The notes beneath the pieces are model-generated. The model ran no database searches. It saw only the letters and a program-made list of their open reading frames with translations, and was not told the origin of the DNA. DNA of 32,409 nt from Oscillospiraceae bacterium. GTDB taxonomy: Bacteria; Bacillota; Clostridia; Oscillospirales; Ruminococcaceae. Location of the stretch: assembly GCA_017436765.1 (NCBI GenBank), contig JAFSCM010000117.1, positions 1 to 32,409 of the forward strand, read 5' to 3'. The position numbers and the translations under genes were made by a program. Positions 16,228 through 24,588 of this stretch are shown here, in pieces (the stretch's first letter is position 1; each line of letters starts with the position of its first letter).

Positions 16228-16250
16228 CAGTGCGAATGACCTTCGCACTG
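16228..16250 (+). other. Intercistronic hairpin after the binding-protein gene
   Basis: CAGTGCGAA (16228-16236) and TTCGCACTG (16242-16250) pair perfectly over 9 bases with a 5-base loop. The next bases are TTACGG, so there is no U run and it is unlikely to terminate fully. It fits a 3' stabilising stem that keeps binding-protein mRNA in excess over permease and ATPase mRNA. Confidence 0.6.
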
Positions 16251-16309
16251 TTACGGCATTAAAAGACAAGTTATAAATTATATAAAAATCACATTCAGAG
16301 GTTTACTCA

Positions 16310-16942
16310 ATGGAAATTATCAGACTTATGCCCCGTTTTCTGGAAGGGCTGCAGCTTACAATAGGGCTTTGGGCAATAGTGCTTGTACTGTCCATCCCTC
16401 TTGCATTCCCTGTTGCATTTATCCGCAGCAGCAAAAACAAACTGGTTGCAGGCGCAACAAAGTTTTATATAGACATAATGCGCGGCACACCGCTGCTTCT
16501 GCAGATGTGTTTTATCTTCTTCGGGCTTCCTGAAATCGGCATTGTGTTTGAGCGTTTCACCACTGCAGTTGTGGCTTTTGTAATCAACTACACTGCTTAC
16601 TTTGCAGAAATTTTCCGCTCCGGCCTCAAGAGCATTGACAAAGGCCAGTGGGAAGCAGGCCAGATGCTGGGCATCTCAAAACCTGTGCTTTTCTTCAAGG
16701 TTATCCTTCCGCAGACAATCAGAACAGTTATCCCTGCTGTGACAAACGAAGTTACAACACTTGTAAAGGACACTTCCCTTGTTTACATTCTCGGTCTGGG
16801 CGACCTGCTGCGTCAGGGTAAAATCTACGCAAACAGCTTATCCTCACTTGCACCTTTTGTGGTTGTAGGCGTGCTGTACTTTATCGTTATCACCGTAATC
16901 AGCAAAGGCTGTGAAAAGATAGAAAAATCTTTTAACTATTAA
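16310..16942 (+). CDS. Polar amino acid ABC transporter permease
   Basis: The 210-residue inner-membrane subunit has about five hydrophobic segments and the HisM/GlnP-type signature. The N-terminal part shows FLEGLQLTIGLWAIVLVLSIP and the IDIMRGTPLLLQ block. The cytoplasmic EAA loop, which contacts the ATPase, is at EIFRSGLKSIDKGQWEAGQM. Only one permease gene is present, so it probably works as a homodimer. AGAGG lies 8 bases before the ATG. It is 127 bases after the binding-protein gene and 12 bases before the ATPase gene. Confidence 0.92.
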   Translation: MEIIRLMPRFLEGLQLTIGLWAIVLVLSIPLAFPVAFIRSSKNKLVAGATKFYIDIMRGTPLLLQMCFIFFGLPEIGIVFERFTTAVVAFVINYTAYFAEIFRSGLKSIDKGQWEAGQMLGISKPVLFFKVILPQTIRTVIPAVTNEVTTLVKDTSLVYILGLGDLLRQGKIYANSLSSLAPFVVVGVLYFIVITVISKGCEKIEKSFNY

Positions 16943-16954
16943 AGGAGATTTACA

Positions 16955-17605
16955 ATGCTTAAAGTTACCAATTTATATAAAAGCTTTGGCGAACAGACTG
17001 TGCTGAACGATATATCCTTTGAACTTGCAAGCGGCGAAATTATGTGTCTGCGCGGTAAAAGCGGTGCGGGCAAAACAACCCTTATCCGCTGTATCTGCAA
17101 CCTTGACAAAGCTGACAGCGGCACAATCTCTATCAATGATATAGAAAGCCTTGAAAACGGCAAGCCTAACAAGGCATACCAGAACACTGTTGGTATGGTT
17201 AGCCAGGGACTTGACCTTTTCCCTAACCTGAATGTTATGGACAATATCACCCTTGCACCTGTAAGCCGCAAGCTGATGACAAAGGAAGAAGCTGAAAAGA
17301 ATGCACAGGCATTGCTTGACTCCCTTGAAATCGGTGATAAGGCAAAAAGCTATCCTTCCCGTCTTTCCGGCGGTGAAAAACAGCGTGTTGCCGTGGCAAG
17401 AGCCTGTATCCTCAGCCCGTCAGTACTGTTCTTTGACGAACCTACAAGCGCTCTGGATATAAAAGCTACACGCGAAGTTGCAAATCTGATTGAAGATATC
17501 GCTTCCCGCGGAATCAGCGTGGTTATCATAACCCATGATGAAAGCTTCTGCGATATGCTTGGCGCAAGACAGATTGTTATAGAAAGCGGAAAAATTGCAA
17601 ATTAG
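16955..17605 (+). CDS. Amino acid ABC transporter ATP-binding protein
   Basis: The 216-residue ATPase powers the transporter. It has Walker A GKSGAGKT (34-41), a Q-loop in VGMVSQGLDLFP, the ABC signature LSGGEKQ (137-143), Walker B LFFDEPTSALD and the switch histidine in VVIITHDE. It is somewhat shorter than the usual 240 residues because the C-terminal end is trimmed after the H-loop, but all catalytic parts are intact. AAAGGAG precedes the ATG. It is the last gene of the operon, followed by a stem-loop at 17641-17685. Confidence 0.94.
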   Translation: MLKVTNLYKSFGEQTVLNDISFELASGEIMCLRGKSGAGKTTLIRCICNLDKADSGTISINDIESLENGKPNKAYQNTVGMVSQGLDLFPNLNVMDNITLAPVSRKLMTKEEAEKNAQALLDSLEIGDKAKSYPSRLSGGEKQRVAVARACILSPSVLFFDEPTSALDIKATREVANLIEDIASRGISVVIITHDESFCDMLGARQIVIESGKIAN

Positions 17606-17640
17606 GTTATATGCAGGATTTACTTCCTCTTTAAACGTTA

Positions 17641-17690
17641 AAATGGAAAAGCTTGGCCGTTTTGTCGGCACAGGCTTTTCCATTTGTTTA
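17641..17690 (+). terminator. Terminator of the ABC transporter operon
   Basis: AAATGGAAAAGC (17641-17652) and GCTTTTCCATTT (17674-17685) form a 12-base stem with an inner loop, followed by GTTTATT. The stem is long but the U tract is broken, so efficiency may be moderate. Confidence 0.75.
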
Positions 17691-17719
17691 TTGCAGATAT
17701 TTTTAAGATAATGTATACT
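17691..17719 (+). promoter_or_regulatory. Sigma-A promoter of the RsmF-like gene
   Basis: TTGCAG (17691-17696), 17 bases and TATACT (17714-17719) lie immediately after the ABC operon terminator, 32 bases before the start codon. Confidence 0.7.
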
Positions 17720-17750
17720 TATTATAATATTACAGCAAAGGAAACAGACA

Positions 17751-19121
17751 ATGGTTTTACCGCAGGATTTTAAAGATAAAATGAAAAACCTTTTAAAAGA
17801 CGAGTTTGACGACTTTTTAAAAGGTTATGATAAGGATAATTTTTATTCGCTGAGGATAAATACCCTCAAGGCTAATGTCCAGGATGTGCTTGAAAAAAAT
17901 ATATTTGATTTTTCACCGGTAAAATGGTGTCCTACAGGATACTATTACCCCGTAAATCAGCGTCCGGGCAGACACAGCTATCACCACGCAGGCGTGTTCT
18001 ATATTCAGGAAGCAAGTGCTATGGCCGTTGTGGAATGTGCAGATATACAGCAGGGCGACAAGGTGCTGGATTTGTGTGCTGCACCGGGCGGAAAAAGCAC
18101 CCAGATTGCCGCGAAGCTTGGCGGTACAGGTTTACAGATAAGCAACGAAATCGTGCCAAACCGTGCCAAAATACTGTCTCAGAACATTGAGCGTATGGGT
18201 GTAAAAAACGCCATTGTGACAAATGAAAGTCCCGAAAAGCTGGAAAAGGTATTCCCCGCATTTTTTGATAAAATTATCGTTGACGCTCCATGTTCAGGTG
18301 AAGGTATGTTCCGCAAGGACCCTGCTGTTGTAAATGAATGGAGTTTGTCTCAGGTTGAGGTATGTGCCAACCGTCAGGGCCATATCCTTGAAAGTGCCCA
18401 CAAAATGCTGGCGGAAAACGGCATTATGGTATATTCCACATGTACCTTCTCTCCTGAAGAAAATGAAATTGCGGTGCAGAAATTTATTGAAAAACACCCC
18501 GAATATATATTGATTAAACCTGATGTACATAAATTCTTTTCTGCCGGCATACCGCAGTGGGCAGACAGCAACAATGCTGATTTGTGCAAGACAATGCGTC
18601 TGTTTCCGCATAAAATTGACGGTGAAGGGCATTTTATTGCGGTACTTAAGAAAACTGTCGGCGAAAGCTGTCGTGTAAAATCCGCAAAATCCACAGCTGA
18701 CAAAAAGCTGTTGCAGCCTTATTTTGATTTTGAGAAAAAGTTCCTTAAGGATATTTCTTTCTCCAACTTCACTCTTTTTGGTGAAAACCTTTATGCTATG
18801 CCTGAAGGCACACCTGATTTGTCAAAGGTAAAGGTTCTGCGCTGTGGTCTGCATATTGGTGAGATAAAGAAAAACCGCTTTGAACCAAGCCACTCTCTTG
18901 CTATGGCGCTGTGTAAGAACAATGTAAAGCAGTTTATATCCTACCCTTGCGACAGCGATGAAATGCTGGACTATCTTAAAGGGGAAACCCTGAACACAGC
19001 AGATGACCTTAAAGGCTGGTGCCTTGTATGCACCGACGGATATTCTGTGGGTTGGGCAAAGGTAAGTGACGGCATTGCAAAAAACCATTATCCAAAAGGC
19101 CTGCGGATTTCGATGGCTTAA
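17751..19121 (+). CDS. RsmB/NOP-family (RsmF-like) rRNA m5C methyltransferase
   Basis: The 456-residue enzyme should transfer methyl from S-adenosylmethionine to C5 of a cytosine in 16S rRNA. The SAM site is LDLCAAPGGKSTQIA (about 104-118). The two catalytic cysteines are in DAPCSGEGMF (C181) and YSTCTFSPEENE (C231). An N-terminal NusB/NOP-type region (1-70) precedes the core, and a C-terminal RsmF-type region with a PUA-like fold (about 310-456) ends the protein. That C-terminal extension favours RsmF/YebU over RsmB. The exact target base is inferred. AAAGGAAAC precedes the ATG. Spacing to the flavodoxin gene is 96 bases with no clear terminator, so the two may be cotranscribed. Confidence 0.92.
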   Translation: MVLPQDFKDKMKNLLKDEFDDFLKGYDKDNFYSLRINTLKANVQDVLEKNIFDFSPVKWCPTGYYYPVNQRPGRHSYHHAGVFYIQEASAMAVVECADIQQGDKVLDLCAAPGGKSTQIAAKLGGTGLQISNEIVPNRAKILSQNIERMGVKNAIVTNESPEKLEKVFPAFFDKIIVDAPCSGEGMFRKDPAVVNEWSLSQVEVCANRQGHILESAHKMLAENGIMVYSTCTFSPEENEIAVQKFIEKHPEYILIKPDVHKFFSAGIPQWADSNNADLCKTMRLFPHKIDGEGHFIAVLKKTVGESCRVKSAKSTADKKLLQPYFDFEKKFLKDISFSNFTLFGENLYAMPEGTPDLSKVKVLRCGLHIGEIKKNRFEPSHSLAMALCKNNVKQFISYPCDSDEMLDYLKGETLNTADDLKGWCLVCTDGYSVGWAKVSDGIAKNHYPKGLRISMA

Positions 19122-19217
19122 AACGGCGTTGCCAATCGGCTGACATGCACATTTTTAACCACTAATTATATATCTTAAATCAAATATATTCTTACTTATT
19201 ATCGGAGGTAAATTATT

Positions 19218-19691
19218 ATGAGCAAAAAACTGGTGGCATTTTTCTCTGCAAGCGGAGTTACTGCAGAGGTGGCAAAATCAATGGGAGAAACACTCTCCTG
19301 CCCTGTTTACGAAATTACACCTGCTGTGCTTTATACAAAAGCAGACCTTGACTGGATGGACAAAACCAGCCGCAGCAGCGTTGAAATGCAGGACAAATCC
19401 TCCCGTCCTGAAATAAAGGATATTCCTGTGGATTTATCTGAAGTTGAAGAACTTTATCTCGGGTTTCCAATCTGGTGGTATGTTGCTCCTACAATAGTGA
19501 ATACATTTGTGGAAAAATATGATTTGAACGGTAAAAAAGTTATTCTTTTTGCAACAAGCGGCGGCAGCAGCTGGGGCGAAACTGTTGCATATCTCAAAGA
19601 CAGCTGCAAAGGTGCTGAAATTGCTGAAGGCAAAATCTTAAAACCCGGTGTAAGCCGCGAAGAATTTGATGAATGGGTTAAGACACTCTAA
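19218..19691 (+). CDS. Flavodoxin family protein
   Basis: A 157-residue FMN-binding electron-transfer or quinone/flavin reductase-like protein. The N-terminal phosphate-binding loop is FFSASGVTAEVAKSM (residues 8-22), matching the S/T-x-S-G-x-T pattern of flavodoxins, though SGVT replaces the usual TGNT. The segment LYLGFPIWWYVAPTIVNTFV is the isoalloxazine-stacking region, and FATSGGSSWGET the second loop. Layout resembles the flavodoxin-4 family found next to reductases. GGAGG lies 10 bases before the ATG. A shared terminator follows. Confidence 0.9.
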   Translation: MSKKLVAFFSASGVTAEVAKSMGETLSCPVYEITPAVLYTKADLDWMDKTSRSSVEMQDKSSRPEIKDIPVDLSEVEELYLGFPIWWYVAPTIVNTFVEKYDLNGKKVILFATSGGSSWGETVAYLKDSCKGAEIAEGKILKPGVSREEFDEWVKTL

Positions 19692-19763
19692 AGTATAATT
19701 TCTCATTTCAGATTGTTTCTGCTGTTTTCTTATATAATGACAGAAATATTTTCATTAAAAATT

Positions 19764-19799
19764 AAAAGTTGGTAAATCAAAGGATTTACCAACTTTTTT
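19764..19799. terminator. Bidirectional terminator between the flavodoxin gene and rlmH
   Basis: AAAAGTTGGTAAATC (19764-19778) and GATTTACCAACTTTT (19783-19797) form a 15-base stem with an AAAG loop. T runs follow on the plus strand, and TTTTAATTTTTA on the minus strand. Confidence 0.93.
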
Positions 19800-19809
19800 G
19801 TTTGCATAT

Positions 19810-20295
19810 TTATTTGTGATATTTGCTGCCGCCAAGGATGGAGAATCCGCGGTATATCTGCTCCAGAAGCATAACCCGTGCCAGCTGATGCGGAAATGTC
19901 ATTTTAGACATGGACATTTTGTAATTTGACAGCTGTTTTACCCTGTCGGAAAGGCCGTGGCTTGAACCGATTATAAAACAGATATTGGAAAAGCCCTCCA
20001 CCGCCTTGTCACTGAACATCTTCGCCAGTTCTTCGCTGGACATCTGTTTGCCTTCAATGCACATAGCTATAACATAACTTTGTTTTGGGATATTTTTTAT
20101 AATTTCATCTGCTTCCCTGTCCAGAGTTTTCTGTATCATAGCATCGCTCAGGTTCTTTTCCATAAGCTGTACATCTTCCAGCTGAACAATTTTAAGATTG
20201 CACATGGTTTTAAGGCGCTTTATGTATTCGTTGCAGCCGTCCATCATAAAGCCTTTCTGCACCTTGCCCATAGCAATAATTGTAATATTCTGCAT
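19810..20295 (-). CDS. rlmH: 23S rRNA (pseudouridine-1915-N3)-methyltransferase RlmH
   Basis: A 161-residue SPOUT-class methyltransferase that modifies pseudouridine 1915 in helix 69 of 23S rRNA on the 70S ribosome. The N-terminal MQNITIIAMGKVQKGFM start, the knot loop NICFIIGSSHGLSDRV and the C-terminal AYHK-like end SKYHK with ARVMLLEQIYRGFSIL are typical. Length is normal. The knot loop reads IGSSHG rather than the more common IGGxxG, a small deviation in the SAM-binding turn. AAGGAGAA lies 5 bases before the ATG. It begins 11 bases after the metallo-hydrolase stop codon, in one transcript. Confidence 0.95.
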   Translation of the reverse strand: MQNITIIAMGKVQKGFMMDGCNEYIKRLKTMCNLKIVQLEDVQLMEKNLSDAMIQKTLDREADEIIKNIPKQSYVIAMCIEGKQMSSEELAKMFSDKAVEGFSNICFIIGSSHGLSDRVKQLSNYKMSMSKMTFPHQLARVMLLEQIYRGFSILGGSKYHK

Positions 20296-20306
20296 AGTTT
20301 CTCCTT

Positions 20307-21104
20307 TTAAAACTCTGTCGGAAGTGTAATTTCGTGACGGCGGTTTGCCCTTACAGTTTCAACATCCTTTGCAATATCCACACCACTTGCCATACCCGTA
20401 AGTGCAAGCTGGGAAAGTGCAGTTGAGGGAGTGTTGTTATTATTGGAGAGATGACAAAGGTGAATTTTTTTTACACCGCTCTGAATAAGCTGAACTGCCG
20501 CATTGCTGCACTGTACATTGCTCAAGTGACCACGGTTTGATGAAATGCGTGTTTTCAGATAGTACGGATAATTTTCGTTTTCACGCAGCATCATCTCGTC
20601 ATAATTTGATTCAATCACCGCTAAATCTGCACCCATAAACTGATTGAGGATATTTTCGGTAACACAGCCAAGGTCGGTTGCCATGGTCATTCTTGTACCG
20701 CTCTGTGTATGTATATTGAAGCCCATACAACCCACAGAGTCGTGTGGAGTATCAAAGCCTGTGATATAAAAGTCCCCGATATTATGGCCTGCAAAGTTCA
20801 TATCCTCAAGACGGATGTGAGCAGGCACAAGGTCGTAGTCCGCGAGATAATCCAGTGTTGCACAGTTGGAATATACGGGAACATCCAGCTTTTTGAGAAA
20901 AACTTTCAGGCCGCTTATATGGTCTGAATGTTCGTGGCTGATAAGCACACCCTGCAGATTTTTAATATCCAGGCCAAGCTCCCTGATTGCATTTGCGGTA
21001 ATGCGGGCAGATTTGCCTATATCAATTATAATAAATTTTCCGTTCTGCTCTATTACCGAACAGTTTCCGCTGGAACCGGAATAAAGCGAAATATATTTTG
21101 CCAT
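20307..21104 (-). CDS. MBL-fold metallo-hydrolase (YycJ/WalJ-like)
   Basis: The 265-residue protein has the metallo-beta-lactamase zinc motif HEHSDH (57-62), an upstream SLYSGSSGNCSVIE segment and a distal HLSNNNNTP segment seen in YycJ/WalJ proteins. WalJ is encoded with the WalRK two-component system in Bacilli and has been linked to cell-wall and DNA metabolism, perhaps as a 5'-3' exonuclease. Here there is no walRK beside it; it is paired with rlmH instead, which also follows walJ in many Firmicutes genomes. AGAGGT lies 4 bases before the ATG. A terminator in front separates it from murA. Confidence 0.9.
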   Translation of the reverse strand: MAKYISLYSGSSGNCSVIEQNGKFIIIDIGKSARITANAIRELGLDIKNLQGVLISHEHSDHISGLKVFLKKLDVPVYSNCATLDYLADYDLVPAHIRLEDMNFAGHNIGDFYITGFDTPHDSVGCMGFNIHTQSGTRMTMATDLGCVTENILNQFMGADLAVIESNYDEMMLRENENYPYYLKTRISSNRGHLSNVQCSNAAVQLIQSGVKKIHLCHLSNNNNTPSTALSQLALTGMASGVDIAKDVETVRANRRHEITLPTEF

Positions 21105-21182
21105 TTTACCTCTTTGTGTATGGTTTACAGCTGCTGTGCAGTAATTTTACAGCTTATTATCTGCCATACTGTATTTCATTTC

Positions 21183-21211
21183 AAAAAAAGGCAGGATTAC
21201 ACCTGCCTTTT
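21183..21211 (-). terminator. Rho-independent terminator of murA
   Basis: AAAAGGCAGG and CCTGCCTTTT pair over 10 bases with a 6-base loop, followed on the minus strand by a U7 run. It starts 7 bases after the murA stop. Confidence 0.93.
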
Positions 21212-21218
21212 GTGTTTA

Positions 21219-22505
21219 TCAATATGCGTTTTTAAGTTCAGATTCCTGGATTGCAACCTTTCGGATATCGCCGCCCAGAGCTCTGATTTTCTTTACAATA
21301 TCCACATAGCCGCGTTCAACATGCTGGATTTCATAAACTTCGCTCTGACCTTCTGCACAAAGCGCTGCCACAACAAGTGCTGCACCTGCACGCAGGTCTG
21401 TTGCGGAAACCGGAGCAGGACGAAGTTCTTCAACACCTTCAAAAACAGCTACTCTGCCTTCCACCTGAATGTTTGCACCCATTTTGTTAAGCTCATCACA
21501 GTATTTGAAGCGGTTGTCCCAGATGCCTTCTGTGATAATTGATGTGCCCTTTGCAAAACAGAGCAGAACACCCATAACAGGCTGAAGGTCTGTTGGGAAA
21601 CCCGGATGCGGCATTGTTTTGATGTTTGTTGTGTTATATACACCGTCAATGCCTCTTACCCTTATGCTGTCGTCGTATTCTTCCACTTCAGCACCGATTA
21701 CCCTGAGCTTTGATGTAACAGGCTCAAGGTGTTTTGGAATAACATTTTTGATAAGGATATCACCGCGGCTTGCTGCTGCAGCAACCATAAATGTACCTGC
21801 TTCAATCTGGTCAGGAATTATGGAATATGTGCCGCCGTGCATCTTTTTGACACCGTGAATTTTGATAACATCTGTACCTGCGCCTCTTACATTAGCACCC
21901 ATCACATTGAGGAAGTTTGCAACGTCAACTATATGAGGTTCCTTTGCAACATTTTCCAGCACTGTTGTGCCTTCTGCCATAACTGCAGCAAGCATTGCAT
22001 TGATTGTTGCACCGACACTGATTGTGTCAAAGAAAACATGTGCACCGTGAAGATTGTCACTTTTTACATTTACCATTGCATAGTCAATGGAATGGTCAGC
22101 ACCGAAAGCTGTAAAAGCCTTGAGATGCTGGTCTATCGGGCGTGCACCAAGGTTACAGCCGCCCGGCATCGGCACACTGCCTTCTCCGAAACGGGAAAGC
22201 ATACTGCCAAGGAAATAATATGATGCTCTCATCTTTTTGCCGAGTTCAAGCGGAACTTCTGTAACATTGATGGAGGATGTATCTATTTCCAGTACTGTGG
22301 AATCCAGCCACTGTACCTTTGCACCAAGTTCTTTTAATATATTAATCTCTGCCCTGATGTCGCTGATGTCAGGAACATTTTCAAGAACACAGACATCATT
22401 TGCCAGAACAGTTGCAGGCAAAATTGCTACCGCAGCATTTTTGAAACCGCTGATTGTAACCTCGCCTGTCAGAGGCTTGCCGCCTGATATAACGTACTTT
22501 TCCAA
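21219..22505 (-). CDS. murA: UDP-N-acetylglucosamine 1-carboxyvinyltransferase
   Basis: MurA transfers enolpyruvate from phosphoenolpyruvate to UDP-GlcNAc, the first committed step of peptidoglycan synthesis in the cytoplasm. The 428-residue protein carries the active-site loop SVPMPGGCNLGARPIDQH with the catalytic C117, the residue that fosfomycin alkylates, so the enzyme should be fosfomycin-sensitive. The N-terminal ISGGKPLTGEVTISGFKNAA and C-terminal ATDLRAGAALVVAAL are typical. The start codon is TTG at 22505, preceded by AGGAG with an 8-base spacer. No in-frame ATG is nearby upstream. Confidence 0.96.
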   Translation of the reverse strand: MEKYVISGGKPLTGEVTISGFKNAAVAILPATVLANDVCVLENVPDISDIRAEINILKELGAKVQWLDSTVLEIDTSSINVTEVPLELGKKMRASYYFLGSMLSRFGEGSVPMPGGCNLGARPIDQHLKAFTAFGADHSIDYAMVNVKSDNLHGAHVFFDTISVGATINAMLAAVMAEGTTVLENVAKEPHIVDVANFLNVMGANVRGAGTDVIKIHGVKKMHGGTYSIIPDQIEAGTFMVAAAASRGDILIKNVIPKHLEPVTSKLRVIGAEVEEYDDSIRVRGIDGVYNTTNIKTMPHPGFPTDLQPVMGVLLCFAKGTSIITEGIWDNRFKYCDELNKMGANIQVEGRVAVFEGVEELRPAPVSATDLRAGAALVVAALCAEGQSEVYEIQHVERGYVDIVKKIRALGGDIRKVAIQESELKNAY

Positions 22506-22599
22506 ATTTTATACTCCTTCAGAGTTTTTTAATCTGATATATGCTGATTATTATGTGAATAATATACAAATAAATTCTTAAAAAATTGTAACCTTGAAT

Positions 22600-22627
22600 A
22601 GTATATCATTTCTTTTTAAAAATTCAA
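22600..22627 (-). promoter_or_regulatory. Sigma-A promoter of murA
   Basis: TTGAAT (22627-22622), 16 bases and TATACT (22605-22600) on the minus strand lie about 95 bases upstream of the TTG start. The spacer 22506-22684 is otherwise AT-rich with nothing recognised. Confidence 0.65.
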
Positions 22628-22684
22628 TACTTAAATTATAACATATAAATGTAATATTGAATCATCTTTTATATATTCACATTA

Positions 22685-24451
22685 TTACCAGAATTTGTAT
22701 GGGTCATAGCGCACATTGCCGCTCTTGATTTCAAAATGCAGATGGTTGCCCGTACTGTTGCCGGTAGAGCCCATTCTCGCAATAAGCTGGCCTTTTTTAA
22801 CCTGTTCGCCGTATCCTACAAGCAGTGATGAACAGTGTGCATATACTGTCTGGTATCCGTTGCCGTGGTCAACTATGAGATATACACCATAACCGACATT
22901 GGTATATTTTGCCAGTGTTACAACACCGTCGTCAGAAGCATAGATAGGTGTTCCGTAAGGACCTGCAATATCAACACCGTTATGGGCAGGATACTGGCCT
23001 GCAAAACCACGGCTGATACGCACACCGCCGCCTGTCGGCCAGCCGAATGCGCCTGAACCGGAAACTGCAATATTGCCAACCCTTGGCATATATGTACCGA
23101 ATTCAAGAATTTCTTTTACCGGTTCCTTGATAACTTCTGTTTCTATAACGGTTTCGCTCTGGGCAATACCGTCTATATATGTTACATCAACGGTAACCTT
23201 GTTGATACCGTATTCACCCTTCTGGATAGTTTTTGTTGTGCCGTAATTCATGGAGCCGTTCTGTTTGCGTTCAACAGTATAGTTTGTCTCCACTTCCCTT
23301 ACTTCTCTTACAACCTCTTTTACCTGCAGGAAAGGAACAGCCTGGCTTACGAGCACCTGGTCACCAACCCACAGTCCGCCGCCTTCAAGCTCCGGATTGA
23401 GATTGTAGAGTTCACGCAGACGAATACCGTTTTTACTTGCGATAAGTGACGGGGAATCCCCCTGAACTACTGTATACCACACTTCGCCTTCCACAAGACC
23501 TGTGATTTTTTCTGCAAGTGCATCTTCGTCAACTATTGTATCTGTAAAGAAAATACCCTCTGTAAGGGAAACATTCTGAACAAAACCTGCTGTTGTATCT
23601 TCGTCGTTGTCTGCAATGTACGGTTCAAGAATACTGTCCATAGCATCTTCAATTTTTGTTGCATCTTCAACAGCACCCTGAAATTCACCGTCAACATAAA
23701 GACCTGTTGCAGATACTATGTCTTCATCGGAAGCCTGAAGAATACGGTCTGAAAGCTGTCTTTCATCAAGAATATCTTTTTTATATGCAGTTACAACTTC
23801 AATCTGAGGGTTCATTGACCACTTCTGTTCCTCATCAAGAGAAACCAGCTTGTTTTTTATAACTGCATCTGCATTTGTAAGTGTGTTGTAATTGTCAACA
23901 CAGCCTATTTCCTGTCCTTCTATGGAAACCCTTATCGCATATCCCTGTCTCAACCCCACGGTTATAACCACAGCCATAACCATAAAGAAAAACACAGGCA
24001 CTACATAGCTGAATACTGCAGGCCACAGTTCCCTGTTCTTTTTTACACCCTGTGCCACATAGGCTCCAACTTCCTGTGTTGCCTTGCGCTTGGTATCCTT
24101 GCGCGAATGTTTCCAGATATTTTTTATGTTATCAAGAATAGACTCTACCTTCTGGTGTGGAAAACCTATATCTTCAAGCACACCCTTGAGAAGTCTTTCT
24201 GTGAATATTCCTGTTTCTTTTACCAGACGCTTTACTTTTCTGTATAAAATATAAGCATATTTTCTGATTTTTTTCAGCAGCAGAATTACTGTTATTTCAG
24301 CTGTATAACCCAATTTATAAAATACAGCTGCAATAAAGCTGCCAATACCTTTTAATGTAACTTTATCCTTATTATATCTTTTGAAAAGTCTTTTTATTGT
24401 CTGAGTGTCGTTTGATTCCGTTTTAGCTTTATTTTTGCGTATTACCGGCAT
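22685..24451 (-). CDS. Membrane-anchored M23 peptidase with LysM and G5 domains
   Basis: The 588-residue cell-wall endopeptidase has, in order, a basic cytoplasmic N-terminal region of about 140 residues, one transmembrane segment (about 144-166), an extracellular linker, a LysM domain (about 325-370), a G5 domain (about 377-450) and a C-terminal LytM/M23 domain. The zinc site is complete: H490 and D494 (HNGVD) and H572 (HLHFE), with H539 and H570 as catalytic histidines. It should cleave peptidoglycan cross-bridges; the LysM binds the glycan. An intact site means it is likely active rather than a regulator. AAAGGAG lies 9 bases before the ATG. It has its own promoter, overlapping the rluA terminator. 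Confidence 0.92.
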   Translation of the reverse strand: MPVIRKNKAKTESNDTQTIKRLFKRYNKDKVTLKGIGSFIAAVFYKLGYTAEITVILLLKKIRKYAYILYRKVKRLVKETGIFTERLLKGVLEDIGFPHQKVESILDNIKNIWKHSRKDTKRKATQEVGAYVAQGVKKNRELWPAVFSYVVPVFFFMVMAVVITVGLRQGYAIRVSIEGQEIGCVDNYNTLTNADAVIKNKLVSLDEEQKWSMNPQIEVVTAYKKDILDERQLSDRILQASDEDIVSATGLYVDGEFQGAVEDATKIEDAMDSILEPYIADNDEDTTAGFVQNVSLTEGIFFTDTIVDEDALAEKITGLVEGEVWYTVVQGDSPSLIASKNGIRLRELYNLNPELEGGGLWVGDQVLVSQAVPFLQVKEVVREVREVETNYTVERKQNGSMNYGTTKTIQKGEYGINKVTVDVTYIDGIAQSETVIETEVIKEPVKEILEFGTYMPRVGNIAVSGSGAFGWPTGGGVRISRGFAGQYPAHNGVDIAGPYGTPIYASDDGVVTLAKYTNVGYGVYLIVDHGNGYQTVYAHCSSLLVGYGEQVKKGQLIARMGSTGNSTGNHLHFEIKSGNVRYDPYKFW

Positions 24452-24509
24452 TTAACTGACTCCTTTATTTTAAATTCAAACCCCAATATGTGTGTACATA
24501 TACTAATAA

Positions 24510-24539
24510 ATTATAGCATATAAAAAGGCGCTTTTTCAA
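24510..24539 (-). promoter_or_regulatory. Sigma-A promoter of the M23 peptidase gene
   Basis: TTGAAA (24539-24534), an 18-base spacer and a perfect TATAAT (24515-24510) on the minus strand. The -35 box lies within the loop of the rluA terminator. Confidence 0.65.
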
Positions 24540-24556
24540 GAAAAAACGCCTTTTTT
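24521..24556 (-). terminator. Rho-independent terminator of the gdhA-rluA operon
   Basis: AAAAAGGCG and CGCCTTTTT arms (24556-24547 and 24530-24522) form a GC-clamped stem with a loop of A and T tracts and a U run on the minus strand. It lies 32 bases past the rluA stop. Confidence 0.85.
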
Positions 24557-24588
24557 AATACATTATAAAGTTAAAGTTTATAGTTTGT

